Shown: positions 7,526 to 16,766 of the stretch, in pieces
Numbering within the stretch: position 1 is the stretch's first letter
How the letters are laid out: every line of letters starts with the position of its first letter
Origin: Oscillospiraceae bacterium
Lineage (GTDB): Bacteria; Bacillota; Clostridia; Oscillospirales; CAG-272
Direction: 5' to 3'
Assembly: GCA_015063325.1 (NCBI GenBank)
Contig: SVUK01000003.1
Coordinates: 1-64,000, forward strand
DNA length: 64,000 bases
Program-made: the position numbers and the translations under genes
Notes under the pieces: generated by a model
Told to the model about the DNA's origin: nothing
Databases searched by the model: none
What the model saw: only the letters and a program-made list of their open reading frames with translations

Positions 7526-8734
7526 TCAATCGGCACGCATCAGGTTGAGCAAAACTTCTACCATCTTTTCCATAGAACGCACGGGAATATACTCGTGAAC
7601 GCCGTGGAAATTGGCGCCGCCGGTGGAAAGATTGGGACAAGGAACGCCCATAAAGGAAAGGCGAGCGCCGTCGGTTCCGCCGCGAATGGGCAAGCACTGC
7701 GGCTCTACCCCTGCTTTTTGCATGGCAGCTTTCGCATTTTCAATCAATGCCATGTGCGGAAGAATCTTTTCTTTCATATTGAAATAGGAGTCGCGCAAAG
7801 TCAGTTCAAAAGATCCTGCTCCCCAAACGCGGTTTTCAAAAGCGGTCAAATCTTCCAAAAACGATTTGCGCGCGTTGAATTTCCCCATGTCGTGATCCCG
7901 AATGATAAGCGAAACGGAAGTTTCGCTTTCGTCTCCCTCAATGTGCATAACGTGGTAGAAACCTTCATAACCCTCGGTATGCGCCGGCGTTTCGGCGGCA
8001 GGAAGCCGGGAAAGCCACTCGTTTGCCATCAGGATGGCGTTTTTCATTTTGTTTTTCGCGCTGCCCGGATGAATGTTCAATCCACGAACAAACAGGGTCG
8101 CGGAAGCCGCGTTAAAGTTTTCATATTCAATTTCCCCGAGCTCGCCGCCGTCCACCGTATAGGCAAACTGCGCGCCGAATGCCTCCACCGAAAAATGATC
8201 CATCCCTGCCCCAACTTCTTCGTCCGGGGTAAACGCAACGGCGATTTTGCCGTGGGGAATCTCCGGGTGGGCAAGCAATTCGGAAACCGCGGTCATAATT
8301 TCAGCAACGCCGGCTTTGTCGTCGGCACCCAAAAGCGTCGTGCCGTCGGTGACAATCAAATCCTGTCCGCAATAGCGGTTAAGAGACGGAAAAACAACCG
8401 GATCAAGCGCTTTTCCATTGCCCAATTCCAAAACACCGCCCGGATAGGAAACAATCCTTGCCTTTACGTTTTCTCCGCTTGCACTCGGCGAAGTATCCAT
8501 ATGGGCAAGAAAACCGAGCACGGGCAGGTTTTCATAACCCTTTGTCGCCGGTAAAACAGCATAAACATAACCGTAATCGTCAAGACGAACATCACATAGT
8601 CCAAGGGTTTTCAATTCGTCGGCAAGCGCTCTTCCCAACACCTTTTGTTTTTCGGTGCTGGGAAAGGTTTGCGAAGTTTCGTCCGACTGCGTATCAAACG
8701 AAACATAACTTAAAAAACGGTCAATAACTGTCAT
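7526..8734 (-). CDS. pepT: Peptidase T (tripeptide aminopeptidase)
   Basis: MTVIDRFLSYVSFDTQSDETSQTFPST...; GFLAHMDTSP; FTPDEEVGAGMDHF; RGGTDGARLSFMGVPCPNLSTGG. Confidence 0.95.
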   Translation of the reverse strand: MTVIDRFLSYVSFDTQSDETSQTFPSTEKQKVLGRALADELKTLGLCDVRLDDYGYVYAVLPATKGYENLPVLGFLAHMDTSPSASGENVKARIVSYPGGVLELGNGKALDPVVFPSLNRYCGQDLIVTDGTTLLGADDKAGVAEIMTAVSELLAHPEIPHGKIAVAFTPDEEVGAGMDHFSVEAFGAQFAYTVDGGELGEIEYENFNAASATLFVRGLNIHPGSAKNKMKNAILMANEWLSRLPAAETPAHTEGYEGFYHVMHIEGDESETSVSLIIRDHDMGKFNARKSFLEDLTAFENRVWGAGSFELTLRDSYFNMKEKILPHMALIENAKAAMQKAGVEPQCLPIRGGTDGARLSFMGVPCPNLSTGGANFHGVHEYIPVRSMEKMVEVLLNLMRAD

Positions 8735-8746
8735 GAAAAAATCTCC

Positions 8747-9979
8747 TTAAAACGCCCAGTTGCCGTCTTTAAAGATGGGAACGCGTTTGCCGTCCTTCGT
8801 GATACCGGTAATTGCAAGATCTTTGGTACCAATCATAAAGTCCACGTGAATCTGCGACTCGTTAATACCGCGCGCATAGCATTCTTCGGTGGTGTACTGA
8901 TCGTAATCCTTGAGGACGTTGGTAAATCCATGACCGAGTGCGAGATGGCAAGCGGCATTTTCATCAAACAGCGTGTTATAGAACAGTACACCGGAATTGG
9001 AGATGGGACTATCGTAAGGTACGAGCGCGCATTCGCCGAGATATGCCGCGCCTTCGTCCATGGAAATCATCTTTTTCAAAAGTTCTTCATTCTTCTCGGC
9101 GTGCACCTCCACAGCCTTACCGTTCTCAAAACGGATCGAGAAATTTTCAATCAATTCGCCGTGATAGGAAAGGGGCTTGGAAGCGTACACAATCCCCTCG
9201 GCTTTACCGCGGCGCGGAGAGGTGAACACTTCTTCGGAGGGAATGTTGGGATTGAAGACAATTCCGCTGCCGAGCGCCTTTTCGGCACCGCCCATAAAGA
9301 GCGCGTCCTCGTGTAATCCCACGCGAAAATCGGTCCCATTGGAGGCTTTGTATTCCAGTTCGGCAAGTCCGAGCGAATTCAGGTAGTCGCAACGCGCGGC
9401 AAGGTCGCGGTTGTGTTCTTCCCAAGCGGCAACGGGATCACCGTTTTCCTCCACGCGAGAAGTCATCAGAATGCTCTGCCACAGTTTTTCCACCGCGCGG
9501 AACTTGTTCTCGCCCGGGAAAACTTTTTTTGCCCATGCCACACCGGGAACGGCGGCAATGCACCACTGATAGCGATTTTCCATTTTGTCAAGATAAGGCT
9601 TCATCACCTTGTAGCGCACCTGCCCTGCCTTCGCCATTTTGGTCTGATTAACGCCTTTGAGTCCGTCCGGATCGTCCGATTCCAAATAAATGCGTACCGG
9701 CAAAGTCTTTGCGCGATGCTCCAATTTTGCAACTTCCCAATCTTCGATCTTGCAAAGAGTGGAAACCGAGCGTTTTTGAATGTTGAGTTTTTGGAGAGGT
9801 TGATAATCAAAATCAACAATCACCTTTTTCGCGCCCTGACGGTAGCATTCTTCTGCCACCATGCGGACGAATTCGGGCTGCTCAACCGAGGCAAGAATCT
9901 GCACTTCCTGCCCTTTTTGAACGTTGCCGCCCATCGCGGCGATCAGACGCGCGTATTTGCGTAAAACCGTTTTTTTCAT
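8747..9979 (-). CDS. M29-family aminopeptidase
   Basis: NGTDFRVGL, NIPSEEVFTSP, LGECALVPYDSPIS, HLALGHGF, IHVDFMIG. Confidence 0.9.
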   Translation of the reverse strand: MKKTVLRKYARLIAAMGGNVQKGQEVQILASVEQPEFVRMVAEECYRQGAKKVIVDFDYQPLQKLNIQKRSVSTLCKIEDWEVAKLEHRAKTLPVRIYLESDDPDGLKGVNQTKMAKAGQVRYKVMKPYLDKMENRYQWCIAAVPGVAWAKKVFPGENKFRAVEKLWQSILMTSRVEENGDPVAAWEEHNRDLAARCDYLNSLGLAELEYKASNGTDFRVGLHEDALFMGGAEKALGSGIVFNPNIPSEEVFTSPRRGKAEGIVYASKPLSYHGELIENFSIRFENGKAVEVHAEKNEELLKKMISMDEGAAYLGECALVPYDSPISNSGVLFYNTLFDENAACHLALGHGFTNVLKDYDQYTTEECYARGINESQIHVDFMIGTKDLAITGITKDGKRVPIFKDGNWAF

Positions 9980-10219
9980 GTTTTTAAATTCCTTTCCTTC
10001 AAATAAAAAAAGTCAATTCACAAAAAAATCGAATCGAAAAGCTTTCTTCCTTATTATAACCCTGCCAAAAGAGTTTGTCAATCAATTCCAACAAAAAGAG
10101 AAGCAAAAAATCTTCTGCGAAAGCGTAGAACGCTCCACAACGCATTTCTGTAATGGATTTTTCAAAAAAAGGGTTGACTTTTCAGGTTTTTATGGTATAA
10201 TTGAGGGGTCAGAAAATAT

Positions 10220-10294
10220 TGGGGTATAGCCAAGCGGTAAGGCACCAGACTTTGACTCTGGCACTCGTAGGTCCGAATCCTGCTACCCCAGCCA
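10220..10294 (+). tRNA. tRNA-Gln (anticodon TTG), CCA encoded
   Basis: TGGGGTA...TACCCCA acceptor; CCAGA-CTTTGAC-TCTGG anticodon arm; upstream TTGACT...TATAAT. Confidence 0.95.
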
Positions 10295-10300
10295 GAAAAA

Positions 10301-10329
10301 AGCACTTGCTGAAAGGCAAGTGCTTTTTT
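10301..10329 (+). terminator. Terminator of tRNA-Gln
   Basis: AGCACTTGC-TGAAAG-GCAAGTGCT-TTTTT. Confidence 0.9.
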
Positions 10330-10338
10330 CAACTCTAT

Positions 10339-10506
10339 TCGCCTGCGGCGAGTGATATTGCTTCGCAGTGATATGCGGCTTGCGCCGCGTGATATTGCGC
10401 TCCGCGCAGTTTGGAAGGCAAATAGAATATCACTTTGCGGCGTCGCCGCAAAATATCACTGTCCCATAGGGACAATATCACTTGCGCCGCAGGCGCTAAC
10501 ATCACT
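10339..10506. repeat. Palindromic mini-hairpin array with GTGATATT spacers on the left and AATATCACT spacers on the right
   Basis: Seven short GC hairpins interleaved with 3 forward and 4 reverse copies of (A)GTGATAT(T). Confidence 0.9.
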
Positions 10507-10516
10507 GCCGCTCTCT

Positions 10517-11647
10517 TCACTCCAGCAAGATCCGCGCAACGGCGTTGAGCGTTGCGTCGGAAATGCCGATGGATTTCAAATAATTGCGCACCTTTTCCTG
10601 CAAGGTCTTCCCGGCTGTCCGGTTCATGAAAAAGGTGATCTTGTTTTCCAGATACATCGGATCGCGAACGGTATAACTCGTCTCGTCCTTTCCGCAAATT
10701 TCGCCAAAGTTTGAGAAGCAATAATCGCGGTAAAGGTCCTCCTCGGCAACGCCGAGCAGAGCGTTGATCAAAAATGCAAGTCCGCCCGTGCGATCGGTTC
10801 CGATCTGACAATGAAAGAAGATGGGGTAATTTTGCTCATCCGCAAGTTGTAGGAAAATCTCAGGTAATTCCGGCTTCAAGTCCAGCAGCGTTGCGGTACT
10901 TTCGCAGGTATAATTCAACACGTTCACGCCGTCGAGCGCCGATTTTGAAGTACTTCCGCGCAGATCGATCTCGGTCTTTACGCCGAGCTCCTCCAGCATG
11001 GTTTTCTTTCCCTCTTCGGTAACAGCGTCAATTTTCGCGGTCCGGAAAAGCATTCCCTGCTTCACCGTTCGACCGTCGTTGGTTTTCCAGCCGCCAATAT
11101 CGCGGCAATTCGTCACACCGTCGACCTTAAGATTGCGCGGTCCTTGACTCGTCGTGGTAAAAGATGCGGTTTCGCTTTCATAGATTTTCCCGTCTTCCGC
11201 AAACGAAACTCTCCAATAGTAGGTGGTCCCAATATACAAATTGCAAATGGAACAGCTGTTCCCGGTCGTTTGGTAGGTTTTTGCGTTCTCCATGGTCGGC
11301 GAGGTGCTGACAAGGATTTGATATGTAGTCTCCTCCGGGGGCGTCTCCCTGCCGGTCACGCTCCAGGAAAGCGTAACCTCTTTTGGTTGGCTCCGCTCAA
11401 CATTGGCAACGGTGAGCGAATGGTCGGCAATGTTACGGGGATCGTCGTTCAGATATTCCAGCTGTTCCTCTGTATGAATTTCGACGTTCTCGCCGAGCGC
11501 GGCAGGTTGAATGACGTATTTGGGCGGCTCGACAACCGGCGCGGCTTCCTTCTCTTTTTCGGCGCACCCAAACAGGGCAAACACAGAAACCAGCATTGCC
11601 GCCGCCAGCAAAAAGCCGAGGAGCCGTTTAACTTTTATTTTTTGCAT
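10517..11647 (-). CDS. Lipoprotein tyrosine-protein phosphatase (Y_phosphatase3-like)
   Basis: Lipobox LFGC; TNCRDIGGWKTNDGRTVKQGMLFRTAKI; HCQIGTDRTG P-loop. Confidence 0.85.
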   Translation of the reverse strand: MQKIKVKRLLGFLLAAAMLVSVFALFGCAEKEKEAAPVVEPPKYVIQPAALGENVEIHTEEQLEYLNDDPRNIADHSLTVANVERSQPKEVTLSWSVTGRETPPEETTYQILVSTSPTMENAKTYQTTGNSCSICNLYIGTTYYWRVSFAEDGKIYESETASFTTTSQGPRNLKVDGVTNCRDIGGWKTNDGRTVKQGMLFRTAKIDAVTEEGKKTMLEELGVKTEIDLRGSTSKSALDGVNVLNYTCESTATLLDLKPELPEIFLQLADEQNYPIFFHCQIGTDRTGGLAFLINALLGVAEEDLYRDYCFSNFGEICGKDETSYTVRDPMYLENKITFFMNRTAGKTLQEKVRNYLKSIGISDATLNAVARILLE

Positions 11648-11736
11648 TGAAAATTCCCCTTCCCGTTTTTTGTTCAAACCACTGATATAATTATAGTAAT
11701 TTTGCATTTTTTGTCAAGAAGTATTTGCCCTGTGTC

Positions 11737-11765
11737 TTGACAAAGGCGGAACCGTCTGCTATAAT
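11737..11765 (+). promoter_or_regulatory. Perfect consensus sigma-A promoter
   Basis: TTGACA - 17 bp - TATAAT. Confidence 0.85.
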
Positions 11766-11799
11766 CATAGACGAAAGCGCAAAAAGGAGGTCGTCAACG

Positions 11800-11868
11800 A
11801 TGTTGAAAAGAAAAAATGTCTTTGCAAATGAACACGCGATGATGCCCTCGGCTTGTATTTCCCGCTAA
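11800..11868 (+). CDS. 22-aa leader-type ORF MLKRKNVFANEHAMMPSACISR
   Basis: AAAGGAGG RBS, followed by a terminator-like hairpin. Confidence 0.45.
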   Translation: MLKRKNVFANEHAMMPSACISR

Positions 11869-11884
11869 CCGTTTTGCAGTGGAG

Positions 11885-11909
11885 CCGTGGCATTTTCGCC
11901 GCGGTTTTT
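11885..11909 (+). terminator. Terminator/attenuator-like hairpin
   Basis: CCGTGGC-ATTTTC-GCCGCGG-TTTTT. Confidence 0.65.
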
Positions 11910-11969
11910 CTTTTGCCGAATCTCCGGTGCCTTGCCGGGCGCCGCTTTACAAAAAACGGAGACAATTTC

Positions 11970-12518
11970 ATGAAACTCTTCAAACATTCGATTTTCCACC
12001 AATACCGGGGACTGCGGCAGATTTTGGATTTTATGATGTTCGTCAGCTCCGAGCCGGATGAAAACCGCTTTGAAAGCGAGTTTTTACCCCTTTTCAAAAA
12101 AAACGGATTGGGCACGCTTGCAAAAACGCTTGGCAAGCTTTGTAAACGATATTTTGGGTTACCTTTACAAGCCGCGTGGTGCGAATCGGCAGACGATCAA
12201 ACCTGCAAAGAACTGCTGGAAACGGTGTTTGCAGGCGGCAATTTCGGCAGAAAGAATCCGTACGTATATCGCCCGATGGAATCCTTTACCATGGACGTCA
12301 AAAAGAACGGTTTTTTTCATGCGCTTCAAAAGGCGGGCGTTGCCAACTGCAAAGCATTCCAAAAGCATAAATGGTTGCGCCCGTTTGCGTGGCTTTATCA
12401 GTTGTTCCGCTATATGGGGCGCGGAATTGCGGCGCTGTTCCGGCGCGAAAAGTTGACAAAAGATATTTCCTCCGGCAAAGAAAAAGCCGATTTTTATAAG
12501 CGGCTGGGAATTCAATAA
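11970..12518 (+). pseudogene. Probable 3' fragment of a NTP_transf_5-type nucleotidyltransferase
   Basis: FHQYRGLRQILDFMMFV...LGKLCKRYFGLP resembles only the C-terminal half; no catalytic GS...D.D motif. Confidence 0.5.
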
Positions 12519-12545
12519 TAGTATCTCGTGTTTGTCTCGTTAATA

Positions 12546-12649
12546 GCTTAATTCCACAGGTTAATACTATAAGTTAATGCCACAGATTAATACCATAAGT
12601 TAATACCATAGGTTGATACCATAGGTTGATACCATAAGTTGATACCATA
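12546..12649 (+). repeat. Eight tandem 13-bp repeats (consensus RGTTRATACCATA)
   Basis: Direct reading. Confidence 0.95.
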
Positions 12650-12669
12650 TGGGAAAGTAGCATTTTCAA

Positions 12670-12751
12670 AGAAACATCAGAAACGTCAGAAACATTATAG
12701 ACTATAAGGCATTATAGAGCATTATAGACTATAAAGCATTATAAAAAGAAG
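12670..12751 (+). repeat. Second repeat cluster: AGAAACRTC x3, then direct repeats of CATTATAGACTATAARGCATTATA
   Basis: Direct reading. Confidence 0.85.
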
Positions 12752-12762
12752 CGTTATAAGCC

Positions 12763-13824
12763 ATGAAAAGAAAAAACAAAATTCTCCTTTCGGTCGTTTG
12801 CACGGTTCTCGGATTTGCAGTCGTCTGTTCTTTTGCGGTGTATTTTCTGTTTTTCCATCGCTATCGCGGCAAGGAAATCGTTTCTCTCTGGAGCGAAACC
12901 GATTCCTTTTCCATCTCCGGAATTACAACGATTGAAAAACAAAAAGATAAACCGTTCGTCATTCTGAATCTTGCCGATGTCCAAATTTGCGATTTGGAGG
13001 ATCTTTTTTCCATGAACGAGATCAAAAAAGAAATTGCCGATCTCGTAGAGCAAACGCACCCTGATCTGATCACCCTGACCGGCGACCAAACCTGGAGCAA
13101 CGAAAATCTAATCAGTTTAAAGTCACTGATTTCGTGGTTGGATTCTTTTGAAATCCCCTATGCGCCGGTTTTCGGAAATCATGATTGCGGAAACGAAAAA
13201 GATTCCGCCGTCCTTTCCCGAAATGCCTGTTGTGATCTTTATGAAAAAGGAGCCTATTCGCTCTTCCAAAGGGGACCTTCCAACCTCGGTTCGCTCGGCA
13301 ACTATATCGTTAATATCACCGAAGAAGGTAAAATAATTAAAACGCTCTATTTTTTGGATTCCGGATACGAAGAGCAAATTTCCAACGAACAAATCGCCTG
13401 GATGAAATGGAACGCCGAAGGGATCCGCACGGCAAACGGAGGAATGTACACCGAGGGAATGTGCTTTTTCCATAAACCGATTCCCGAATACGCACAGGCA
13501 TATTACGGCTATCGGAACGAGGACCCCTCTGTGGAAGCGATCGGAGACGTATGGGTGACTTTTTCCCTTTCCGGCTCGCGGCAAAACGGCTTTTTTGAAA
13601 CGGCAAAATCGATCGGCGTAACCGACATTGTTTGCGGTCACCAGCACGGAAATTGCTTTACCCTGAAATACGAAAGCGTGCGCTTGACCTTTGCCCTGAA
13701 AACCGGTGACCGCGTTTCCTTCTATTCCGACGAAACCGTCACGCTGGACGGCGGAACCTGCCTGATTCTGGACGGCGGCGAAACACGGGTTGAAACGGTA
13801 TTTTATGACAAAAAAGAGAAATAA
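12763..13824 (+). CDS. Membrane-anchored calcineurin-like metallophosphoesterase
   Basis: ILNLADVQ, LTGDQTW, VFGNHD, VCGHQHG. Confidence 0.9.
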   Translation: MKRKNKILLSVVCTVLGFAVVCSFAVYFLFFHRYRGKEIVSLWSETDSFSISGITTIEKQKDKPFVILNLADVQICDLEDLFSMNEIKKEIADLVEQTHPDLITLTGDQTWSNENLISLKSLISWLDSFEIPYAPVFGNHDCGNEKDSAVLSRNACCDLYEKGAYSLFQRGPSNLGSLGNYIVNITEEGKIIKTLYFLDSGYEEQISNEQIAWMKWNAEGIRTANGGMYTEGMCFFHKPIPEYAQAYYGYRNEDPSVEAIGDVWVTFSLSGSRQNGFFETAKSIGVTDIVCGHQHGNCFTLKYESVRLTFALKTGDRVSFYSDETVTLDGGTCLILDGGETRVETVFYDKKEK

Positions 13825-13839
13825 AGCGGAGGATTGCCT

Positions 13840-14451
13840 ATGAAAACGGCTGTTGTTTACGTTCACGGAAAAGGCGGCAGTCCATCGGAGGCAGAACGCT
13901 TTCGTCCCCTTTTCCCAAATTGTGCGGTCATTGGATTTGACTATTATTCCGAATCGCCGTGGGATGCAAAAATTGAGTTTTCCCCATTTTTTAATTCCTT
14001 GAAAGAGAAATATGATTCGGTCGTTCTGATTGCCAACAGCATTGGCGCTTACTTTTCCATGACAGCTTTATCCGCAAAGCAGGTCGACCGCGCGTTTTTC
14101 ATTTCTCCGATTGTTGATATGCAAAAACTGATCGAAGATATGATGGGTTGGGCAGGCGTAACCAAAGAAAGCCTGCAAGCGCGCGGAATAATTCCGACAT
14201 CGTTCGGCGAAACGCTTTCATGGAAATATTATACCTATGTTTGCGCGCACAAAGCCGGTTGGAGCGTGCCAACCGAAATTCTTTACGGAGAAAATGACAA
14301 CCTGACCGCGCACAAAACGATTGAGACGTTTGCAACCCGATTCCGCGCCGGATTAACCATCATGGAGAATGGTGAACACTGGTTTCACACTGCGGAACAA
14401 CTGCGCTTTATGGACAATTGGCTCAAACAAAAAGCGGAAAAGGAGAAATAA
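13840..14451 (+). CDS. Alpha/beta hydrolase
   Basis: VVYVHGKGGSPSEAERF, IANSIGAYFSM, YGENDNL; RBS GGAGG. Confidence 0.85.
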   Translation: MKTAVVYVHGKGGSPSEAERFRPLFPNCAVIGFDYYSESPWDAKIEFSPFFNSLKEKYDSVVLIANSIGAYFSMTALSAKQVDRAFFISPIVDMQKLIEDMMGWAGVTKESLQARGIIPTSFGETLSWKYYTYVCAHKAGWSVPTEILYGENDNLTAHKTIETFATRFRAGLTIMENGEHWFHTAEQLRFMDNWLKQKAEKEK

Positions 14452-14453
14452 CC

Positions 14454-15011
14454 GTGCAACCAAGAACCTTTCAAATCACCTTTACCGCACTGTTTGCCGC
14501 AGTGATCTCGGCTTTGACATTGATTCCTTTGCCGTTTTCATTTTTGGGAGTTCCTATGACCTTGCAAACCTTTGCCATTGCCTTTTGCGGTTTTTTGGTG
14601 GGGTGGAAAGTCGGACTTGGGTCGGTTTCGCTATATCTGCTTTTGGGGTCGTTTGGGCTTCCCGTTTTTTCCGGCTTTCAAGGCGGTTTTCAAAAACTGA
14701 TCGGTCCAACGGGCGGTTTTCTCTACGGATTTTTGCCGCTTGTTTTTCTCTGCGGTCTTGCCGTTCGCTTCCGCCGCCCTATTCTGCATTGGATCGGCGG
14801 AATTCTGTTTGGAATTGCAGGGGTACTGCTCTGCCATTTCCTCGGCGTACTGCAGCTTTCGCTGATAAACGGAATTCCCTTTTGGAGCGCGGTTGCCGGG
14901 GCGTCGCTTCCCTTTTTGCCGAAGGATCTGCTTTCGATTGTTGCGGCATTTGCGCTGGCGCGTCTTTTGCGCCGAAGGCTGCCGTTTTTGCGGCAAATTT
15001 TCAAGTACTGA
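14454..15011 (+). CDS. bioY: Biotin transporter BioY (GTG start)
   Basis: VPMTLQTFAIAFCGFLVGWKVGLGSVSLYLLLGSFGLPVF.GFQGG...GPTGGFLYGF. Confidence 0.95.
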   Translation: MQPRTFQITFTALFAAVISALTLIPLPFSFLGVPMTLQTFAIAFCGFLVGWKVGLGSVSLYLLLGSFGLPVFSGFQGGFQKLIGPTGGFLYGFLPLVFLCGLAVRFRRPILHWIGGILFGIAGVLLCHFLGVLQLSLINGIPFWSAVAGASLPFLPKDLLSIVAAFALARLLRRRLPFLRQIFKY

Positions 15012-15029
15012 AAAAATTTGCAAAACCGC

Positions 15030-15058
15030 TTGACAAACTTTGCAAGTTGTGATAAAAT
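15030..15058 (+). promoter_or_regulatory. Promoter of the T-box operon
   Basis: TTGACA - 17 bp - TAAAAT. Confidence 0.8.
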
Positions 15059-15064
15059 CACTTT

Positions 15065-15357
15065 ATCTTGTGAATAAAAAAATGCTTTGATGGAATTATT
15101 CCTCTGCCACTTCCGCTTGCAGAGAGCCGTTGGATGGTGCAAAACGGCGCGGTCGACATTGGAAGTCTCATTCCGGAGCAGAATTTCCCAACGCAAAAAC
15201 GCAAGTAAGAAATTCCGGTTTGCCCCGTTATCATGGCAACGGACTTTTCCCGAGTCCTGTGAGTTGACCGCCCTCGCGGCGGTAACCAGGGTGGTACCGC
15301 GAAAGATATTTTCGTCCCTGAAACCGATGGAAAAACCGTCGGTTTCGGGGTTTTTTG
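15065..15357 (+). promoter_or_regulatory. T-box leader, Leu (CUC) specifier
   Basis: AGGGTGGTACCGCG (15288-15301); terminator CCCTGAAACCGATGG/CCGTCGGTTTCGGGG-TTTTTT; GGAAGTCTCA with CTC at 15167-15169. Confidence 0.9.
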
Positions 15358-15389
15358 ATTTTTCCGCTTTTTAAAAGGAGGATTTTTCC

Positions 15390-16766
15390 ATGTCCCAAAA
15401 GGTACAAATTGCCGACAGAACGCTTTGCCGCGAAGGCGGATCATTCAGCTTCAAAGAAAAAGTTGAGATTGCGCGCCAGTTGGAACGACTGCGCGTAGAC
15501 GCCATTGAATTGCCTGAAATCGTCAATCCGCGCGCGGATATTCTCCTGATCCGCACAATGGGTTCGTTTGTGAAAAACGCAGCGCTCTCGGTTGCCGTCG
15601 GAAGCAATGCGGAAAGCTTGCAGAATGCCCTTGCCGCTCTTTCCTCTGCGGCGCGTCCGCGTATTCGCATGGAGGTTTCCACCTCCCCCGTTGGCATGGA
15701 GTATTTGGCGCACCGCAAACCGCAAAAAATGCTGGAATGGATTTCCGAATGCATCTCCACGGCGAAAAAAGCAGTTGCCGACGTGGAATTTTGCGCATTG
15801 GACGCAACACGTTCCGAACCGGATTTTTTGAAGAGCGCAATTCTTGCCGCAGTTGACGCCGGGGCAACCGGCGTAACAATCTGTGACAACGCCGCCGAAA
15901 TCCTGCCGGATGAGTTTGCAGAATTCGTCGCCCCCATCAAAGAAACCGCCGGCGTTCCGGTCGGCGTTCTCTGCTCCAACCGCACCGGTCTTGCCTCTGC
16001 CGAGGCACTGATGGCTCTGCGCCGCGGCGCCGAGATTGTAAAAACCGACGTGGATGGTTCTGCCGTTCCGCTTGATTCGTTTGCCGAGGTTTTGCGCGCC
16101 TGCGGAAATCGCTATGGATTGGATGCGCGCGTCAACATAACCGAATTGCAGCGCACCGTCAAACAAATTCGCCGGATCAACCGCAACGCGCAGGAAGTTT
16201 CTTCCCTGCCGGAAGAAAACGAGGAGTTGATCCTTGGCGAAAAGGATTCCCTGCAGGACGTAATTGCCGCTGTGACGCGGCTGGGATACGATCTTTCGGA
16301 AGAAGATCAGAAAAAAGTTTACGAGGAATTCTGCCGCACCGCCGCCAAAAAGCAGGTCGGCGCGCGCGAGCTGGACGCTATCGTTGCCAGCACGGCACTG
16401 CAGGTTCCCCAGACCTATCAGCTTGTCAACTACGTCGTCAACAGCGGAAATATCATCACCACCAGCGCGCAGATCACCCTGCTCAAGGACGGAAAACAGC
16501 TTTCCGGCATCAGCATGGGGGACGGTCCGGTTGCCTCGGCGTTCAACGCCATTGAGCAGATCGTCGGGCACCACTACGAGCTGGACGATTTTCAAATTCA
16601 ATCGGTCACCGAAGGGCGCGAAGCGCTCGGCTCGGCGCTGGTTCGTCTGCGCTCCAACGGACGTCTTTACGCCGGAAACGGCATTTCCACCGATATCATC
16701 GGCGCCGCAATCCGCGCCTATCTCTCAGCACTGAACAAGATGATTTACGAGGAGGCGGACGCATGA
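15390..16766 (+). CDS. Divergent 2-isopropylmalate-synthase-like DRE-TIM protein with LeuA regulatory domain
   Basis: IADRTLCREGGSFSFKEKVEIARQLERLRVDAIE; C-terminal LLKDGKQLSGISMGDGPVASAFNAIEQI LeuA-dimer domain. Confidence 0.8.
   Translation: MSQKVQIADRTLCREGGSFSFKEKVEIARQLERLRVDAIELPEIVNPRADILLIRTMGSFVKNAALSVAVGSNAESLQNALAALSSAARPRIRMEVSTSPVGMEYLAHRKPQKMLEWISECISTAKKAVADVEFCALDATRSEPDFLKSAILAAVDAGATGVTICDNAAEILPDEFAEFVAPIKETAGVPVGVLCSNRTGLASAEALMALRRGAEIVKTDVDGSAVPLDSFAEVLRACGNRYGLDARVNITELQRTVKQIRRINRNAQEVSSLPEENEELILGEKDSLQDVIAAVTRLGYDLSEEDQKKVYEEFCRTAAKKQVGARELDAIVASTALQVPQTYQLVNYVVNSGNIITTSAQITLLKDGKQLSGISMGDGPVASAFNAIEQIVGHHYELDDFQIQSVTEGREALGSALVRLRSNGRLYAGNGISTDIIGAAIRAYLSALNKMIYEEADA

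Noticed and set aside
10335-10506. Part of the 158-aa minus ORF (10335-10811) extending through the hairpin array
   Set aside because: It is out of frame with the phosphatase (stop at 10517) and translates the repeat array; no protein signature.
15441-16601. 386-aa minus-strand ORF opposite the LeuA-like gene
   Set aside because: Plus-strand frame has recognisable family motifs, RBS and T-box; the antisense ORF is a codon-bias artefact.
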